From: Oscillospiraceae bacterium
GTDB lineage: Bacteria > Bacillota > Clostridia > Oscillospirales > Ruminococcaceae
DNA: 64,000 nucleotides
Assembly (NCBI GenBank): GCA_014799385.1
Contig: JAAVIC010000025.1
Location: forward strand, 1 to 64,000
Direction of reading: 5' to 3'
The notes below the pieces were generated by a model. It worked only from the letters and a program-made list of their open reading frames with translations, searched no databases and had not been told where the DNA came from. Position numbers and translations under genes: made by a program. Below are positions 51,349 to 60,311 of the stretch, piece by piece. Positions within the stretch are counted from its first letter, which is position 1, and each line of letters begins with the position of its first letter.

Positions 51349-52419
51349 ATGGAAAACGATTATTTTACGGAAAAAATAGCCCCCAAAAAGGGGAATCAAA
51401 ATAACGGCGGGAATAGCGGCAACGGCGGCTATAACGGCGGAAACAATCGCCGACAGGACGGTTTTCGCCGCCGCCCCAAGACCGACTTCCCGGACAATAA
51501 CGCTGTTAAGGCGGCGGACGTGTTCAATCGGGAAATAAACGAGAACGAGCCGAAGGTGGAAATTATCGGGGTTCGGTTTAAGGACGTGGGCAAGGTGTAT
51601 TATTTCTCGCCGGGCGGCGTGAATTTCCGCCACGGTGATAAGGTTATCGTGGAAACCGCGCGCGGCGTTGAGTGCGGCGAGATAGTCCTCGCGAACCGCG
51701 ATTTCCCCGAAAGCGGACTTGTTTCGCCGCTTAAGACCATAATCCGCAAGGCGGACGAAAAGGATCTGAATCAGCTTAAAGAGAATGCCGTCAAGGAAAA
51801 GGAAATTATGCGCACGTTTTCGGAGAAAATCCGCGCGCATAAGCTGGATATGAAGCCGATCGATATCGATTACACATTTGACGGCAGCAAGATACTGTTT
51901 TATTTTACATCGGACGGCAGAGTGGATTTCCGCGACCTTGTAAAGGATTTGGCGGGGATTTACCGCACGCGTATCGAGCTGCGGCAGATCGGCGTTCGCG
52001 ATGAGGCGAAAATGCTCGGCGGCTTGGGAATCTGCGGAAGACCTTTCTGCTGCGCGAGTTTCCTGGGGGAGTTTCAGCCCGTGTCCATCAAGATGGCAAA
52101 GGAGCAGTCGCTGTCGCTGAATCCCACAAAGATTTCGGGAACTTGCGGGCGGCTTATGTGCTGTCTGAAATACGAGCAGAACTGCTATGAGGACTTTTTG
52201 CGCACCACTCCGAAATACGGAGCGTATGTCGAAACCCCCGAAGGGCGCGGAACTGTCATCGAAACCAATCTGCTTACGGGTATTCTGAAGGTTAAGCTCG
52301 ACAAAAAGCCCGATGTTCCGATTACAATAAACAAAGAGGAAGTTAAGGTTATCAAGGACGGAAAGATTCAGGTAAATCGCGATGAAATGAGAGCGTTGAA
52401 GAATCTTGAGGATAAGTAG
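51349..52419 (+). CDS. ricT: PSP1-domain protein RicT/YaaT
   Basis: 356 aa; ATG after GATAGGAGTTATT. N-terminal 45 residues are Asn/Gly-rich and disordered. The PSP1 domain follows (about residues 65-270: VEIIGVRFKDVGKVYYFSPG, LDMKPIDIDYTFDGSKILFY), with the cysteines GLGICGRPFCCASFLGEF and ISGTCGRLMCCLKYEQ that bind iron-sulfur in the RicAFT complex. In Bacillus the complex stimulates RNase Y mRNA processing and sporulation. Next to holB as usual. Confidence 0.93.
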   Translation: MENDYFTEKIAPKKGNQNNGGNSGNGGYNGGNNRRQDGFRRRPKTDFPDNNAVKAADVFNREINENEPKVEIIGVRFKDVGKVYYFSPGGVNFRHGDKVIVETARGVECGEIVLANRDFPESGLVSPLKTIIRKADEKDLNQLKENAVKEKEIMRTFSEKIRAHKLDMKPIDIDYTFDGSKILFYFTSDGRVDFRDLVKDLAGIYRTRIELRQIGVRDEAKMLGGLGICGRPFCCASFLGEFQPVSIKMAKEQSLSLNPTKISGTCGRLMCCLKYEQNCYEDFLRTTPKYGAYVETPEGRGTVIETNLLTGILKVKLDKKPDVPITINKEEVKVIKDGKIQVNRDEMRALKNLEDK

Positions 52420-52436
52420 ATTAGGGGGACGGTTAT

Positions 52437-52967
52437 ATGAATGATTCGCCGATTTTAAGCAGCTATACGATGTTTGTGTACAAAGACGGCAGCGTGGAGC
52501 TTGTCAGGTCTTTGGAAGGGAATATGTTTACACAGGCGCGCGGAGACGCTCCCGTGAATGTGTTTAGCGTATCGGTTTACGCGGACGGCTCACTTGAAAT
52601 GATGGAGCAGCTGAGCGAGTTTAAGATGACCGGAAACAACGAACCGAGCGAACGCATCTCGCGGATTCTTACCGTTATGGAGTATGTGCGCGTTCACAAT
52701 CGTGAGTTCCGTTCTGCTGCGACCGCGCTCGACTGCGGAATCAAATACGCGGCGGACGAGGTGTATAAGATTTCGACCTCCGCGATTACGGACACGCTTT
52801 GCCGCCAGACCGAGAAAAACATAGATTTCTGGCGGACGCAGGTTACTTATTGGCTTAACTCCCGCAGCTTTTCGCCGATCAGTTTTCACCTCAAAAAGTA
52901 TTGCCTCAAGTCCCCGGAGGACGAAAACGCAATTGATGAGTTTGCCGCAAAAGCGGGCGAAATCTAA
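52437..52967 (+). CDS. Unknown protein, 176 aa
   Basis: ATG 52437 after TAGGGGGACGGTTAT. Mixed strands and helices, no membrane segment or signal peptide. It ends in helical, charged sequence. Follows ricT after 17 bp and ends at a shared terminator, so it is probably the last gene of the holB-ricT unit. No family recognised. Confidence 0.72.
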   Translation: MNDSPILSSYTMFVYKDGSVELVRSLEGNMFTQARGDAPVNVFSVSVYADGSLEMMEQLSEFKMTGNNEPSERISRILTVMEYVRVHNREFRSAATALDCGIKYAADEVYKISTSAITDTLCRQTEKNIDFWRTQVTYWLNSRSFSPISFHLKKYCLKSPEDENAIDEFAAKAGEI

Positions 52968-52980
52968 GGAAACATGAATA

Positions 52981-53011
52981 TACCGCCCCGCATTCGTTTT
53001 GCGGGGCGGTA
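52981..53011. terminator. Bidirectional terminator between convergent operons
   Basis: TACCGCCCCGC (52981-52991) pairs with GCGGGGCGGTA (53001-53011), followed by TTGTTT. Confidence 0.85.
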
Positions 53012-53015
53012 TTGT

Positions 53016-54221
53016 TTAGGTTCTCAATGCCTCTGCCGGGTGCATTTTGGCGGCTTTGACAGCCGGGTACGCGCCGAACACCGCTCCGATTGCCGCCGCT
53101 GCAAGCGCGGATACCAACAGCGACACCACGTTCACCGTAAACGGCAGCCCCAATATCAGACAGCCCGCAAATGACAGCAGCAGCCCTGCGCCGATTCCCG
53201 CCGCGCTGCCGATCAAGGTCAGCGTGACGCTTTCCGCAAGGAATTCCGCGCAAATATTGCGGCTTTTCGCGCCGATGGATTTTTTGATCCCGATTTCGCG
53301 CGTGCGTTCGTTGACGCTCATCATCATAGTTGTCATTACCGAAATTCCCGAAACCACCAACGAAATCCCCGCGACAAGCGACAAAGCCGTTGTGACTATC
53401 GACAGAATATCATCGAGCTGCCGCTTTTGCGACAGCAGATTGTTGCAGGTGTAACCATCGGTACACTCGTTAACCTCGTCGAGCATACCCGTTATGGATT
53501 TTACAATCGCCGAATCGGAGTTCGAATCGCTGAGCTTCACGGCGATTTTGTCATAGGTCGTTCGTCCGCATAGCTGCTGCATTGTCGTGATTGGGATATA
53601 CATAAATCCCGGCATTATGTTCGTCAACATTCCCTGAAGAGAGGAAAGCCCCGAATGCGCTATGCCTACTATCTCGAACTCGTGATATTTTCCGCCGAGG
53701 AACATTGACAACGTTTTTCCGACAATGTTTCCTCTGCCGTATGTTTCGATTGCGAATTGCTCGTCTATCACGCAGACCTTGTTGCGCGCGGCAGTGTCGG
53801 AATTGTTTATCAGGCGGCCGTATTTTGCGGTGAGGGAAATCAGATTATCGGCGGACTTGTCAACTCCCCAAACATAACTTTCCAGTCGCCGCCCCGAGTT
53901 TGAGCCGTATCCCGAACCGGAGTGACAGTTTATCATTTTCGCCTCGGTGATACTCGCCATCAGCGGCATTACCGCGCTTACGCCGTCAATACTCCGAACA
54001 GCGGAGATATCGGAATCGTCAAGCGTTACCGAAACGGCGTTGTCAGCCGTTTGAATAAGCAGAGTGTCCACACCCATTGTAAGCAGCGTTCGGCTTACCT
54101 CGGCGGTGCCCACCGAGCCTACCGTGGAAATCAAAACCACCGCGAACACTCCAACGGCGATTCCCGCCATTGTCAGCAGTGAGCGTGTGCGGCTTCTGAA
54201 TATGTTGATAAGTGTAGTCAT
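53016..54221 (-). CDS. MacB/FtsX-type ABC transporter permease
   Basis: 401 aa. Typical MacB permease order: membrane helix at the N-terminus (LLTMAGIAVGVFAVVLISTV), a large extracytoplasmic domain (about residues 45-265) and three C-terminal helices (VTTALSLVAGISLVVSGISV, LTLIGSAAGIGAGLLLSFAG, LVSALAAAAIGAVFGAYPAV) with the ERTREIGIKKSIGA motif. It overlaps the adaptor gene by one base. No MacB-type ATPase gene lies in this cluster. Confidence 0.88.
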   Translation of the reverse strand: MTTLINIFRSRTRSLLTMAGIAVGVFAVVLISTVGSVGTAEVSRTLLTMGVDTLLIQTADNAVSVTLDDSDISAVRSIDGVSAVMPLMASITEAKMINCHSGSGYGSNSGRRLESYVWGVDKSADNLISLTAKYGRLINNSDTAARNKVCVIDEQFAIETYGRGNIVGKTLSMFLGGKYHEFEIVGIAHSGLSSLQGMLTNIMPGFMYIPITTMQQLCGRTTYDKIAVKLSDSNSDSAIVKSITGMLDEVNECTDGYTCNNLLSQKRQLDDILSIVTTALSLVAGISLVVSGISVMTTMMMSVNERTREIGIKKSIGAKSRNICAEFLAESVTLTLIGSAAGIGAGLLLSFAGCLILGLPFTVNVVSLLVSALAAAAIGAVFGAYPAVKAAKMHPAEALRT

Positions 54222-55168
54222 TAATTATCCTCCGCTATTCTTATTCGGGTTTTTTCGCTTATTTCACCGGGATTTTTGAAGATTATGTCCGTTTCGGTTA
54301 TGCCTTTTCGCACCTCCGCGCCGTCCGCAAACTCTGCTCCGGTGAATATATCATGCCGCACCGCCTTGCCGTCCTCATATACATACACATATTCGCCCAT
54401 TTCATCTTGAGCGATGGCGGTATACGGCACCACACATATTCGGCGCGGCTCGGAAAGCAGTATCTCAACATCTGCGGAAAGCCCCGATTTAAGCCGTTCA
54501 TCTGTCGAGTCGGGGGTTATTGTCACGTCAACTACCGTTTCCAATACCGCGCCGTTGTACTGATTGCGCGCCGCCTCGGAGATTTTCGATACCGTACCGG
54601 CGAACACGTCATCGGGGTAGGCGGCAAGTGTGAAATTCACCTTTTGCCCCTCGGAAACCTTCGCGATGTCAAGCTCGCTTACGGCGGCTGTTACGGTAAG
54701 GTCCTCCGTTTGCGCGACTGTCGCAATGCTGTATCCGCTTTGAATTGCTCTGCCGCTGCCGCCCGTGGAGATTACCCGCCCCGCGCAGTCGGAGGTTATT
54801 CTTTCGGGCAGCAGCGACACCGCTGTGGAGAGATTCGCCGCTGCAACAGCCAGCGCCTTGACTTGCCCCAGGCTTTCTATCAGCGCGGCGGAGGACTCCC
54901 TGTCAACAGTCGCGATGGTATCCCCGACCGACACAATATCACCCTCCGAAACATCAAATTTCTCTATAACCAACGGCAGAGCCGATGTTATGGAGTGCTG
55001 TCCCGAATATGACAGCTCGCCGCTTCCGGTTACCGTTTCGGCATAGCTTCGCATTTCCGCGTACAACGTTTCTACCACTGGTGTGCTGCTTTCCACCGCG
55101 CGCGGTATCGCCCCCGCTATCATCGCCAGAATCGCGGCAATCCCCAAAATAACGACCGCCTTTTTCAT
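54221..55168 (-). CDS. Periplasmic-adaptor-type (MacA/HlyD-like) subunit
   Basis: 315 aa from ATG 55168, with GAAGGG about 10 bases upstream; in-frame starts at 55174 and 55177 are too close to the ribosome site. N-terminal membrane anchor (KAVVILGIAAILAMIAGAIP), lipoyl-like segment ESSAALIESLG near VIEKFDVSEGDIVSVGDTIA, beta-barrel (SELDIAKVSEGQKVNFTLAA) and a MacA-like C-terminal part (RRICVVPYTAIAQDEMGEYV). Works with the MacB-like permease in exporting a peptide or antibiotic. Confidence 0.85.
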   Translation of the reverse strand: MKKAVVILGIAAILAMIAGAIPRAVESSTPVVETLYAEMRSYAETVTGSGELSYSGQHSITSALPLVIEKFDVSEGDIVSVGDTIATVDRESSAALIESLGQVKALAVAAANLSTAVSLLPERITSDCAGRVISTGGSGRAIQSGYSIATVAQTEDLTVTAAVSELDIAKVSEGQKVNFTLAAYPDDVFAGTVSKISEAARNQYNGAVLETVVDVTITPDSTDERLKSGLSADVEILLSEPRRICVVPYTAIAQDEMGEYVYVYEDGKAVRHDIFTGAEFADGAEVRKGITETDIIFKNPGEISEKTRIRIAEDN

Positions 55169-55241
55169 TCGCATCAATCCCTTCTCGTTTTATCACGCTC
55201 AGCAATTATATTCTTGCAGTTAAAAGGAAAAATATGCGGGA

Positions 55242-56378
55242 TTATTTTGTGAAAATTTCCCGGAATATCATTTGCAGGCATCTCCAGAAACTCATTTTGG
55301 GAATGTCCTTTTCGGCAACGATCTCCGAGCGGAACACCTCCGCACCATCCAAAGTCACCAGATATTCCCCGAGGAATTGCCCCGCCGAAACGGGCGCTTC
55401 GCAGCCCTCCACAAACGTGTACTCATACTTAATATCGGAGGCTCTGCCTTTTTTTATCATACAGTCGATTCCCTGATTTTTGATTATCGGGTCGACTTCG
55501 CGCTCAGCACCGTGAGTCACTTTGATGGGTTTGAGCTGCGAATAATCCACCTCGGGCGTGAAACGCTCGAATGAATTGAAACCGTAATCCAGCAATTCCT
55601 TCGCCGAGGAGAATCGCTCGTCATCGTCATCGCAGCCCAAAGTCACCGCCACCAGACGCATATTCGAGCGTTCCGCGCAGACGGTAAGACAACAGCCCGC
55701 GTTGTCGGTCGTTCCCGTTTTTCCGCCGAGTATCCCGTTGTAGGAGCGCACCAGCTTGTTGGTGTTTACAAGCTGTGTTTTTCCGCCGCGCAGGTAGTCC
55801 AGCCATGTAAGCATCCAGCCGCGGTAGACATCGTGTTTCATAAGCTCCGCTGTGCAGACGGCAATGTCCCGCGCAGTGGTGTAATGCCCGCTGTCATCAA
55901 AGCCCACGCAGTTGGTGTAGCGCGTGGAGGACATTCCAAGCTCGGCGGCGCGGCGGTTCATCTGCTTTACAAACTGCGCCTCGCTGCCCGATAAATGCTC
56001 CGCTAACGCAATGCACGCGTCATTCGCCGAGGAGATGATTACCGCCTCTATCAGCTCTGCGGCGGTCATTTCTTCGCCGGGTTCAAGCCATATTACCGAA
56101 CCCTCCGTTTCGCTCGCATAGGACGATGCCTTTACCTTGTCCTCAAGGGAAAGCTCGCCGCGGTCGATCGCTTCAGCCCACAACAGCAGCGACATAACCT
56201 TTGTTACGGACGCCATCGGCAGCTTCATATCTGCGTTCTGGGAGTACAGAACCTGTCCCGTTTCCGCCTCAATAAGGATTTTCGCCTTTCCGGCGGGGAC
56301 TGTCGATTCCGCCCGAACCGGCACGGAAATTCCCAAAATAAATGCAATACATACAAAAAACGACAATAATTTCTTCAA
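55242..56378 (-). CDS. D-alanyl-D-alanine carboxypeptidase (DacF/PBP5 type)
   Basis: 378 aa with a signal peptide (KKLLSFFVCIAFILGISVPV, cut after about residue 23). Serine peptidase of family S11 that removes the terminal D-Ala of peptidoglycan stem peptides. Motifs: SVTK (Ser57-Lys60), SxN in ISSANDACIAL and KTG in GGKTGTTDNAG. The C-terminal domain (about residues 285-378) is the PBP5-associated beta-domain with an amphipathic end that holds the enzyme at the membrane. DacF-type enzymes are common in spore formers. Confidence 0.93.
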   Translation of the reverse strand: MKKLLSFFVCIAFILGISVPVRAESTVPAGKAKILIEAETGQVLYSQNADMKLPMASVTKVMSLLLWAEAIDRGELSLEDKVKASSYASETEGSVIWLEPGEEMTAAELIEAVIISSANDACIALAEHLSGSEAQFVKQMNRRAAELGMSSTRYTNCVGFDDSGHYTTARDIAVCTAELMKHDVYRGWMLTWLDYLRGGKTQLVNTNKLVRSYNGILGGKTGTTDNAGCCLTVCAERSNMRLVAVTLGCDDDDERFSSAKELLDYGFNSFERFTPEVDYSQLKPIKVTHGAEREVDPIIKNQGIDCMIKKGRASDIKYEYTFVEGCEAPVSAGQFLGEYLVTLDGAEVFRSEIVAEKDIPKMSFWRCLQMIFREIFTK

Positions 56379-56465
56379 TATAATCCGCTCCTTTGTATCA
56401 TTTCGGATATATCTTTTCCAAATTATCGGCGGTTATCCGATATGGAAAAAATCACCATAAAACGG

Positions 56466-56497
56466 AAAACCCCGAGCGGTCAGCCCGAGGTTTTAGT
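56466..56497 (-). terminator. Terminator of the lipoprotein gene
   Basis: On the minus strand AAACCTCGGGCTGACCGCTCGGGGTTTTC: CCTCGGGC-type arm pairs with GCTCGGGG around the loop and a T-run follows. The 5' arm begins at the stop codon of the lipoprotein gene. Confidence 0.75.
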
Positions 56498-57326
56498 CAT
56501 ATTGCCACCCGTAGAACCGCACTCGTTTGCGGTTCAGGCGGTGGTTTTCCAAATCGTAGATGTATTCATACTTAGCTATTTCATACGAATCCGGACGGCC
56601 ATCGGAGATCGTTAAATGCTGAATCATTCGTCCGGCGCTTTTTGGTTCGAGATGAGAGCCGCGCGGAGTGGAGGGCGCATCGTTTTCGTACACAAGTATT
56701 TCGGTTATCTCGTTGTTTATTACCGCGAAAAACCGCGAATACTGCGGTACTTCCAGTTCGCCGTTGATGTAGAAATCCAGCTCGATTATATCGGGATACT
56801 CCGCCGCGCCGAATTGTCGGTAATTGGAGATCACTTCACAGCCGTAGGTAAGATTTTCCGTGACGCTGTTCATTATCAGGAATTTGTCGTCCCGTGGAAT
56901 TTCGAGATTCACAAGACCTGTTAGTTCGCCGCGCAGACTTGATTTCAGGCGAAAATCCCCATACAGCACTCCGTTTACATAGGTGGTCTTGTCATCGGGA
57001 ACGGCGGTTTGGTCGGCGGATTTTTTGCCCGAAATGTCCACGGTGTAGAACTTCCCGGCGGAATAAACACCCTCCACAGTGAAAGTTAGCTCGTTGTATG
57101 AGGAACGCGTAGTGAGCGCTATTTCGGGGTCGGGCGCGGTGAGCAGCGGGCTGTGCGATACAGACGATGAAGCAACGCTTGATGTGGAACGTGCAGGTTC
57201 GGGAACATTCCTATCTATTGAGGAGCTTTCATCGTCAAAATACGCGGGACGATAGGTCGCGTCCTCATAGCCGCACCCCGAAAGGCACAGCATAACTGCC
57301 GCAATAACCGCTGCAATTCTTTTCAC
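56493..57326 (-). CDS. Lipoprotein of unknown function
   Basis: 277 aa with a type II signal peptide: lipobox LSGC, Cys18, after AAVIAAVMLC. A Ser-rich linker (about residues 33-65) separates it from a beta-rich domain with Tyr/Arg pairs (for example GVYSAGKFYTVDIS, CEVISNYRQF). No family recognised. It is anchored outside the membrane. Its gene stands in opposite transcription unit neighbours with its own terminator. Confidence 0.75.
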   Translation of the reverse strand: MKRIAAVIAAVMLCLSGCGYEDATYRPAYFDDESSSIDRNVPEPARSTSSVASSSVSHSPLLTAPDPEIALTTRSSYNELTFTVEGVYSAGKFYTVDISGKKSADQTAVPDDKTTYVNGVLYGDFRLKSSLRGELTGLVNLEIPRDDKFLIMNSVTENLTYGCEVISNYRQFGAAEYPDIIELDFYINGELEVPQYSRFFAVINNEITEILVYENDAPSTPRGSHLEPKSAGRMIQHLTISDGRPDSYEIAKYEYIYDLENHRLNRKRVRFYGWQYD

Positions 57327-57375
57327 CGTATACCCCCTTATCCCTTATCATAAATAATTCGGCAGATTACTCCGA

Positions 57376-59439
57376 TTATTCCGATTCCATAACGATTCCA
57401 TCGCCGATAAAGCAGATGTGACGTCCTTCTCCCACCGGCATAAACAGTGTGGAGCGTTTTTCGTCAAATGTCAGTACGCACGGAATTCCGCCAAGCTTTT
57501 CTGTACAGAGACGGTCAAGTTCGTCCAGATTTTCGTTTTCGGGGATCCCGAACGGCTCTGCGGCGGTGAAGTGCTCCTTTGCCCAGACCAGCAAATCGCG
57601 CGTGGGGATTTTCATTATCGCGATAGTTTCAAGCATCGGAATTAACGCGCTTTCGAGAAGGTTTTCCAGATCTTCCGGTGAAGTTACGGATTCCTCATCG
57701 TTGATTATCAGCAACAGCGGAGCGTAGTCCTTGTCCCGAGCGTCTGCCACGGCTTTTTTCAGGTCGCGCGGCAAATCCTCGGGGAAGTTCGGAACAATAC
57801 CCGAAATACCGAATTTTTCACCGACAGCCTTCACCAGATCCATCGACAAATCGTACTGATAGGACGCGAAGTTTGGGAAAAATCCCTTGAAGAACGCGCG
57901 GTCTATATATTTCGACAAGCCTTGATAATAATCCTCGTCAAACGGCACGAAAAGATATGCCTCGTCTTGAAATTCCTCGGAGTTGTATTTCTCCGTTCCG
58001 AAGTATTTCTCGGCATAATCGTCAACGTCTGCGGGGAAAAACGGCGGCTCGTCACAGTCACCCCAATTATAGTAGTAGTGCGCGAACGCCGCGCCGACAA
58101 AGGAGAACTGCGGCTTCTCCAACGCGCCATGAAAGTATTCCATAATGAACTCGCGAATATCGGTTTTAGTGCCGTCAAGAACCCCATCAATCACGTCCTG
58201 GCAATACTTGTGAAATTCGGGCGCGACAAGGTCGTGCTCGATACACCAACGCATAAATATCGCGATGTGATTGCAGCCGTTGATCGGCTCAAGCGGGAGC
58301 TTTTTCTCGGTGATTTTCTTGGAATGGTTTTCAACCAAATCAATCAGCAAGCTGTCATCGGAGGCATACGCGGGGCAGCATTCGGGACGGTTAATATCCA
58401 CAATATGATTGACATTCGACATTTTCTCCAACAGAGCGTGGGTGTCGTTGTCGACTTTATATGCCATTTCGCCGCGATATATCGGGATAACCTCGAAAAA
58501 GTTTACCGTATCGCCCGAGGGCAGAACGCATTTTTCCGCGCCGTCCTCAACGTCCTCGGGGTAAAGCAGCAAGGCGCCGCACAAATCGGTGTTTTCCGCA
58601 TAGCGCGAGCGGTTATCCACGCTATGCCCCCAACCGAGCCACGTATCGGAGTTGATAGGCAGCCGCGCCAGTTCTTTAAGCAGTCGAATCGGCCAGAACC
58701 ACTCGTTGCCGTTTTCGCCGACCTTCCAGTCGGGCGGCAGGCAGATAAGCAGCTCGGCACGACCGTATTCGTCCTCGTCCAGCTCGGGTGGAATGCTCAT
58801 AAGGTGCGCGCCCATACCCATTGTCATAAGGGTGTAATAATTGCGCTCCTCGGTGGGCGGAATGCACGCAATATCACAATGAATATCTGTCGAGTTTATC
58901 TCATGCAGAACAGTCGGGAAATCGCCGTAGTACTCCTTTATATGCTCCTCCAACGCGTCGATATCCTCATCGTCATACAGCTCCAGATCTTCGTCATCGA
59001 AATCGTCCTCTTCATCGTCTTCATCATCGTTGTCATGAAGTCCGCTTTCGATAAGATCCATATATCTGTCTGCCTCTTCAAGAAGTTCTTTTGGCGGATT
59101 CAGGTTCATTCCGCGCGCAAGCTCCACCTTGGCGCGGCGGAGAATGTTAAGGCGCAATTCATCGTCCTCATCGCACTCGTCCTCGTTGGAGGTGTTATAA
59201 AGCGCGATTGCAAGCATAAAATGCCACGTGAAATCGCCGTCCATACGTCCGCGCTGATTCTCCAACACCGCGATTGCCTGTTTATATTCGCCGATATTCA
59301 TATACGCGCCCGCAAGCCAACCGAGAATGTCATCGTCAAGCGCGCTTTCGGGCAGCTTCAGAATAGCCTCGATGATTTTTTCTTCCTCATCATTTTCCTG
59401 CCATTCGTTAAAGCGGTCAATCAGCTCGTTCATATTCAT
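57376..59439 (-). CDS. TPR-SUFU domain protein
   Basis: 687 aa; ATG 59439 after GGAGGATTTATAA. Residues 1-125 are helical TPR-like (IIEAILKLPESALDDDILGW, YMNIGEYKQAIAVLENQRGR). A very acidic linker (about residues 130-160; DNDDEDDEEDDFDDEDLELY) leads into a suppressor-of-fused (SUFU) domain, about residues 165-380 (HCDIACIPPTEERNYYTLMT, SGDTVNFFEVIPIYRGEMAY). The remaining 300 residues are of unknown fold. SUFU domains occur in bacterial immunity proteins of polymorphic toxin systems, but no toxin gene is adjacent. Confidence 0.85.
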   Translation of the reverse strand: MNMNELIDRFNEWQENDEEEKIIEAILKLPESALDDDILGWLAGAYMNIGEYKQAIAVLENQRGRMDGDFTWHFMLAIALYNTSNEDECDEDDELRLNILRRAKVELARGMNLNPPKELLEEADRYMDLIESGLHDNDDEDDEEDDFDDEDLELYDDEDIDALEEHIKEYYGDFPTVLHEINSTDIHCDIACIPPTEERNYYTLMTMGMGAHLMSIPPELDEDEYGRAELLICLPPDWKVGENGNEWFWPIRLLKELARLPINSDTWLGWGHSVDNRSRYAENTDLCGALLLYPEDVEDGAEKCVLPSGDTVNFFEVIPIYRGEMAYKVDNDTHALLEKMSNVNHIVDINRPECCPAYASDDSLLIDLVENHSKKITEKKLPLEPINGCNHIAIFMRWCIEHDLVAPEFHKYCQDVIDGVLDGTKTDIREFIMEYFHGALEKPQFSFVGAAFAHYYYNWGDCDEPPFFPADVDDYAEKYFGTEKYNSEEFQDEAYLFVPFDEDYYQGLSKYIDRAFFKGFFPNFASYQYDLSMDLVKAVGEKFGISGIVPNFPEDLPRDLKKAVADARDKDYAPLLLIINDEESVTSPEDLENLLESALIPMLETIAIMKIPTRDLLVWAKEHFTAAEPFGIPENENLDELDRLCTEKLGGIPCVLTFDEKRSTLFMPVGEGRHICFIGDGIVMESE

Positions 59440-59489
59440 TTATAAATCCTCCGTAAGAATTTTGGATATGGTCAGAACACGTTCTTAAA

Positions 59490-59972
59490 TCACCTGTTGG
59501 TGTTGTGCTCCTTGCAGCAGAATTCGTCTGCGGTGAGCTTCAGCACCGCAAAGCTGTTGAGCGTCTGCTCGGAGTATTTGGTATTTGCGGGATTTCCGCC
59601 GTATTTCTTCATTATGAGATTAAGCCCCGTGATTTTGTCGATTCCCGTAACGGCTTCTATCATGCCTGTGCCGGTAATGGAGCGGTATTGCGCCTTGAAT
59701 CCCAACGTGTTATCGCCCTCCTTGACAATATCGATCAGCTTGTCGATCTCAAACGCCGCGTTGTTGTCTGCCTTAAGCAAGTCCATTTTCTTGCCCTTTT
59801 CCTCGGTGCTGAAGTACAGCTCCAACTTTCCGCCTTCAAGGTTATACCCGAAGCACATCGGAACGATATACGGGAATTTCCCGTCATTCAGCCCGATTCT
59901 GCACACGCGCGCCGCGCGAAGCAAATGTTCTATCTTGTCAAAATTTGTTATCTCTATATCCCTAGGTTCCAT
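59490..59972 (-). CDS. Pyridoxamine 5'-phosphate oxidase-like flavin-binding protein (Nim family)
   Basis: 160 aa; ATG 59972 after TAGATAAGGAGATAATT. FMN-binding split beta-barrel: EHLLRAARVCRIGLNDGKFP, then YIVPMCFGYNL, KLELYFSTEEKGKKMDLLKA and the YRSITGTGMIEAV strand. Family members reduce or bind flavin and some (NimA) inactivate nitroimidazoles. The gene follows repeat copy C by 21 bp. Confidence 0.88.
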   Translation of the reverse strand: MEPRDIEITNFDKIEHLLRAARVCRIGLNDGKFPYIVPMCFGYNLEGGKLELYFSTEEKGKKMDLLKADNNAAFEIDKLIDIVKEGDNTLGFKAQYRSITGTGMIEAVTGIDKITGLNLIMKKYGGNPANTKYSEQTLNSFAVLKLTADEFCCKEHNTNR

Positions 59973-59992
59973 AATTATCTCCTTATCTAAAT

Positions 59993-60148
59993 AGCAAATT
60001 CAAAAACGCGCTCTTGAAATGCCGCTTTGCGGCATTTCAAGAGTGCTCGCCGAGTGTCACGGAACACCGCTTACGCGGTATTCCTCGCCGTTCGCGTTTT
60101 GAATTTGCACGAGTCGCCGATAGGTTGTTTTGGATTGAACGCGCTAAA
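59993..60148 (-). repeat. 5'-leader hairpin repeat, copy C
   Basis: Minus strand: outer segment AAAACAACCTATCGGCGACTC, GTGCAAATTCAAAACGCGAAC, first hairpin with ATACCGC/GCGGTG, conserved CCGTGACACTCGGCGAGC, second hairpin CTTGAAATGCCGC/GCGGCATTTCAAG, ending TTTTTGAATTTGCT 21 bp from the start codon at 59972. Confidence 0.8.
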
Positions 60149-60245
60149 ATTCCACTCCAATGCGCTGCTGAGAACTTTAACGCGCCAAACTGCGCCGCTT
60201 TAGGCGGCATTCCTTAATTATCCATTGTCCATTCTACACTATCAA

Positions 60246-60283
60246 TTAAAAACAATCACCCGCAAACCGAACGGTCTTGCGGG
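60246..60283 (-). terminator. rpsT terminator
   Basis: Minus strand CCCGCAA (60277-60283) pairs with TTGCGGG (60259-60265), followed by TGATTGTTTTT. Confidence 0.85.
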
Positions 60284-60311
60284 CGGAAACATAGCCGTAA
60301 AGCGTTAAGCA

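Noticed and set aside
57922-59445. 507-aa open frame on the plus strand
   Set aside because: Antisense to the TPR-SUFU gene, whose acidic codons create long open frames on the other strand; no ribosome site.
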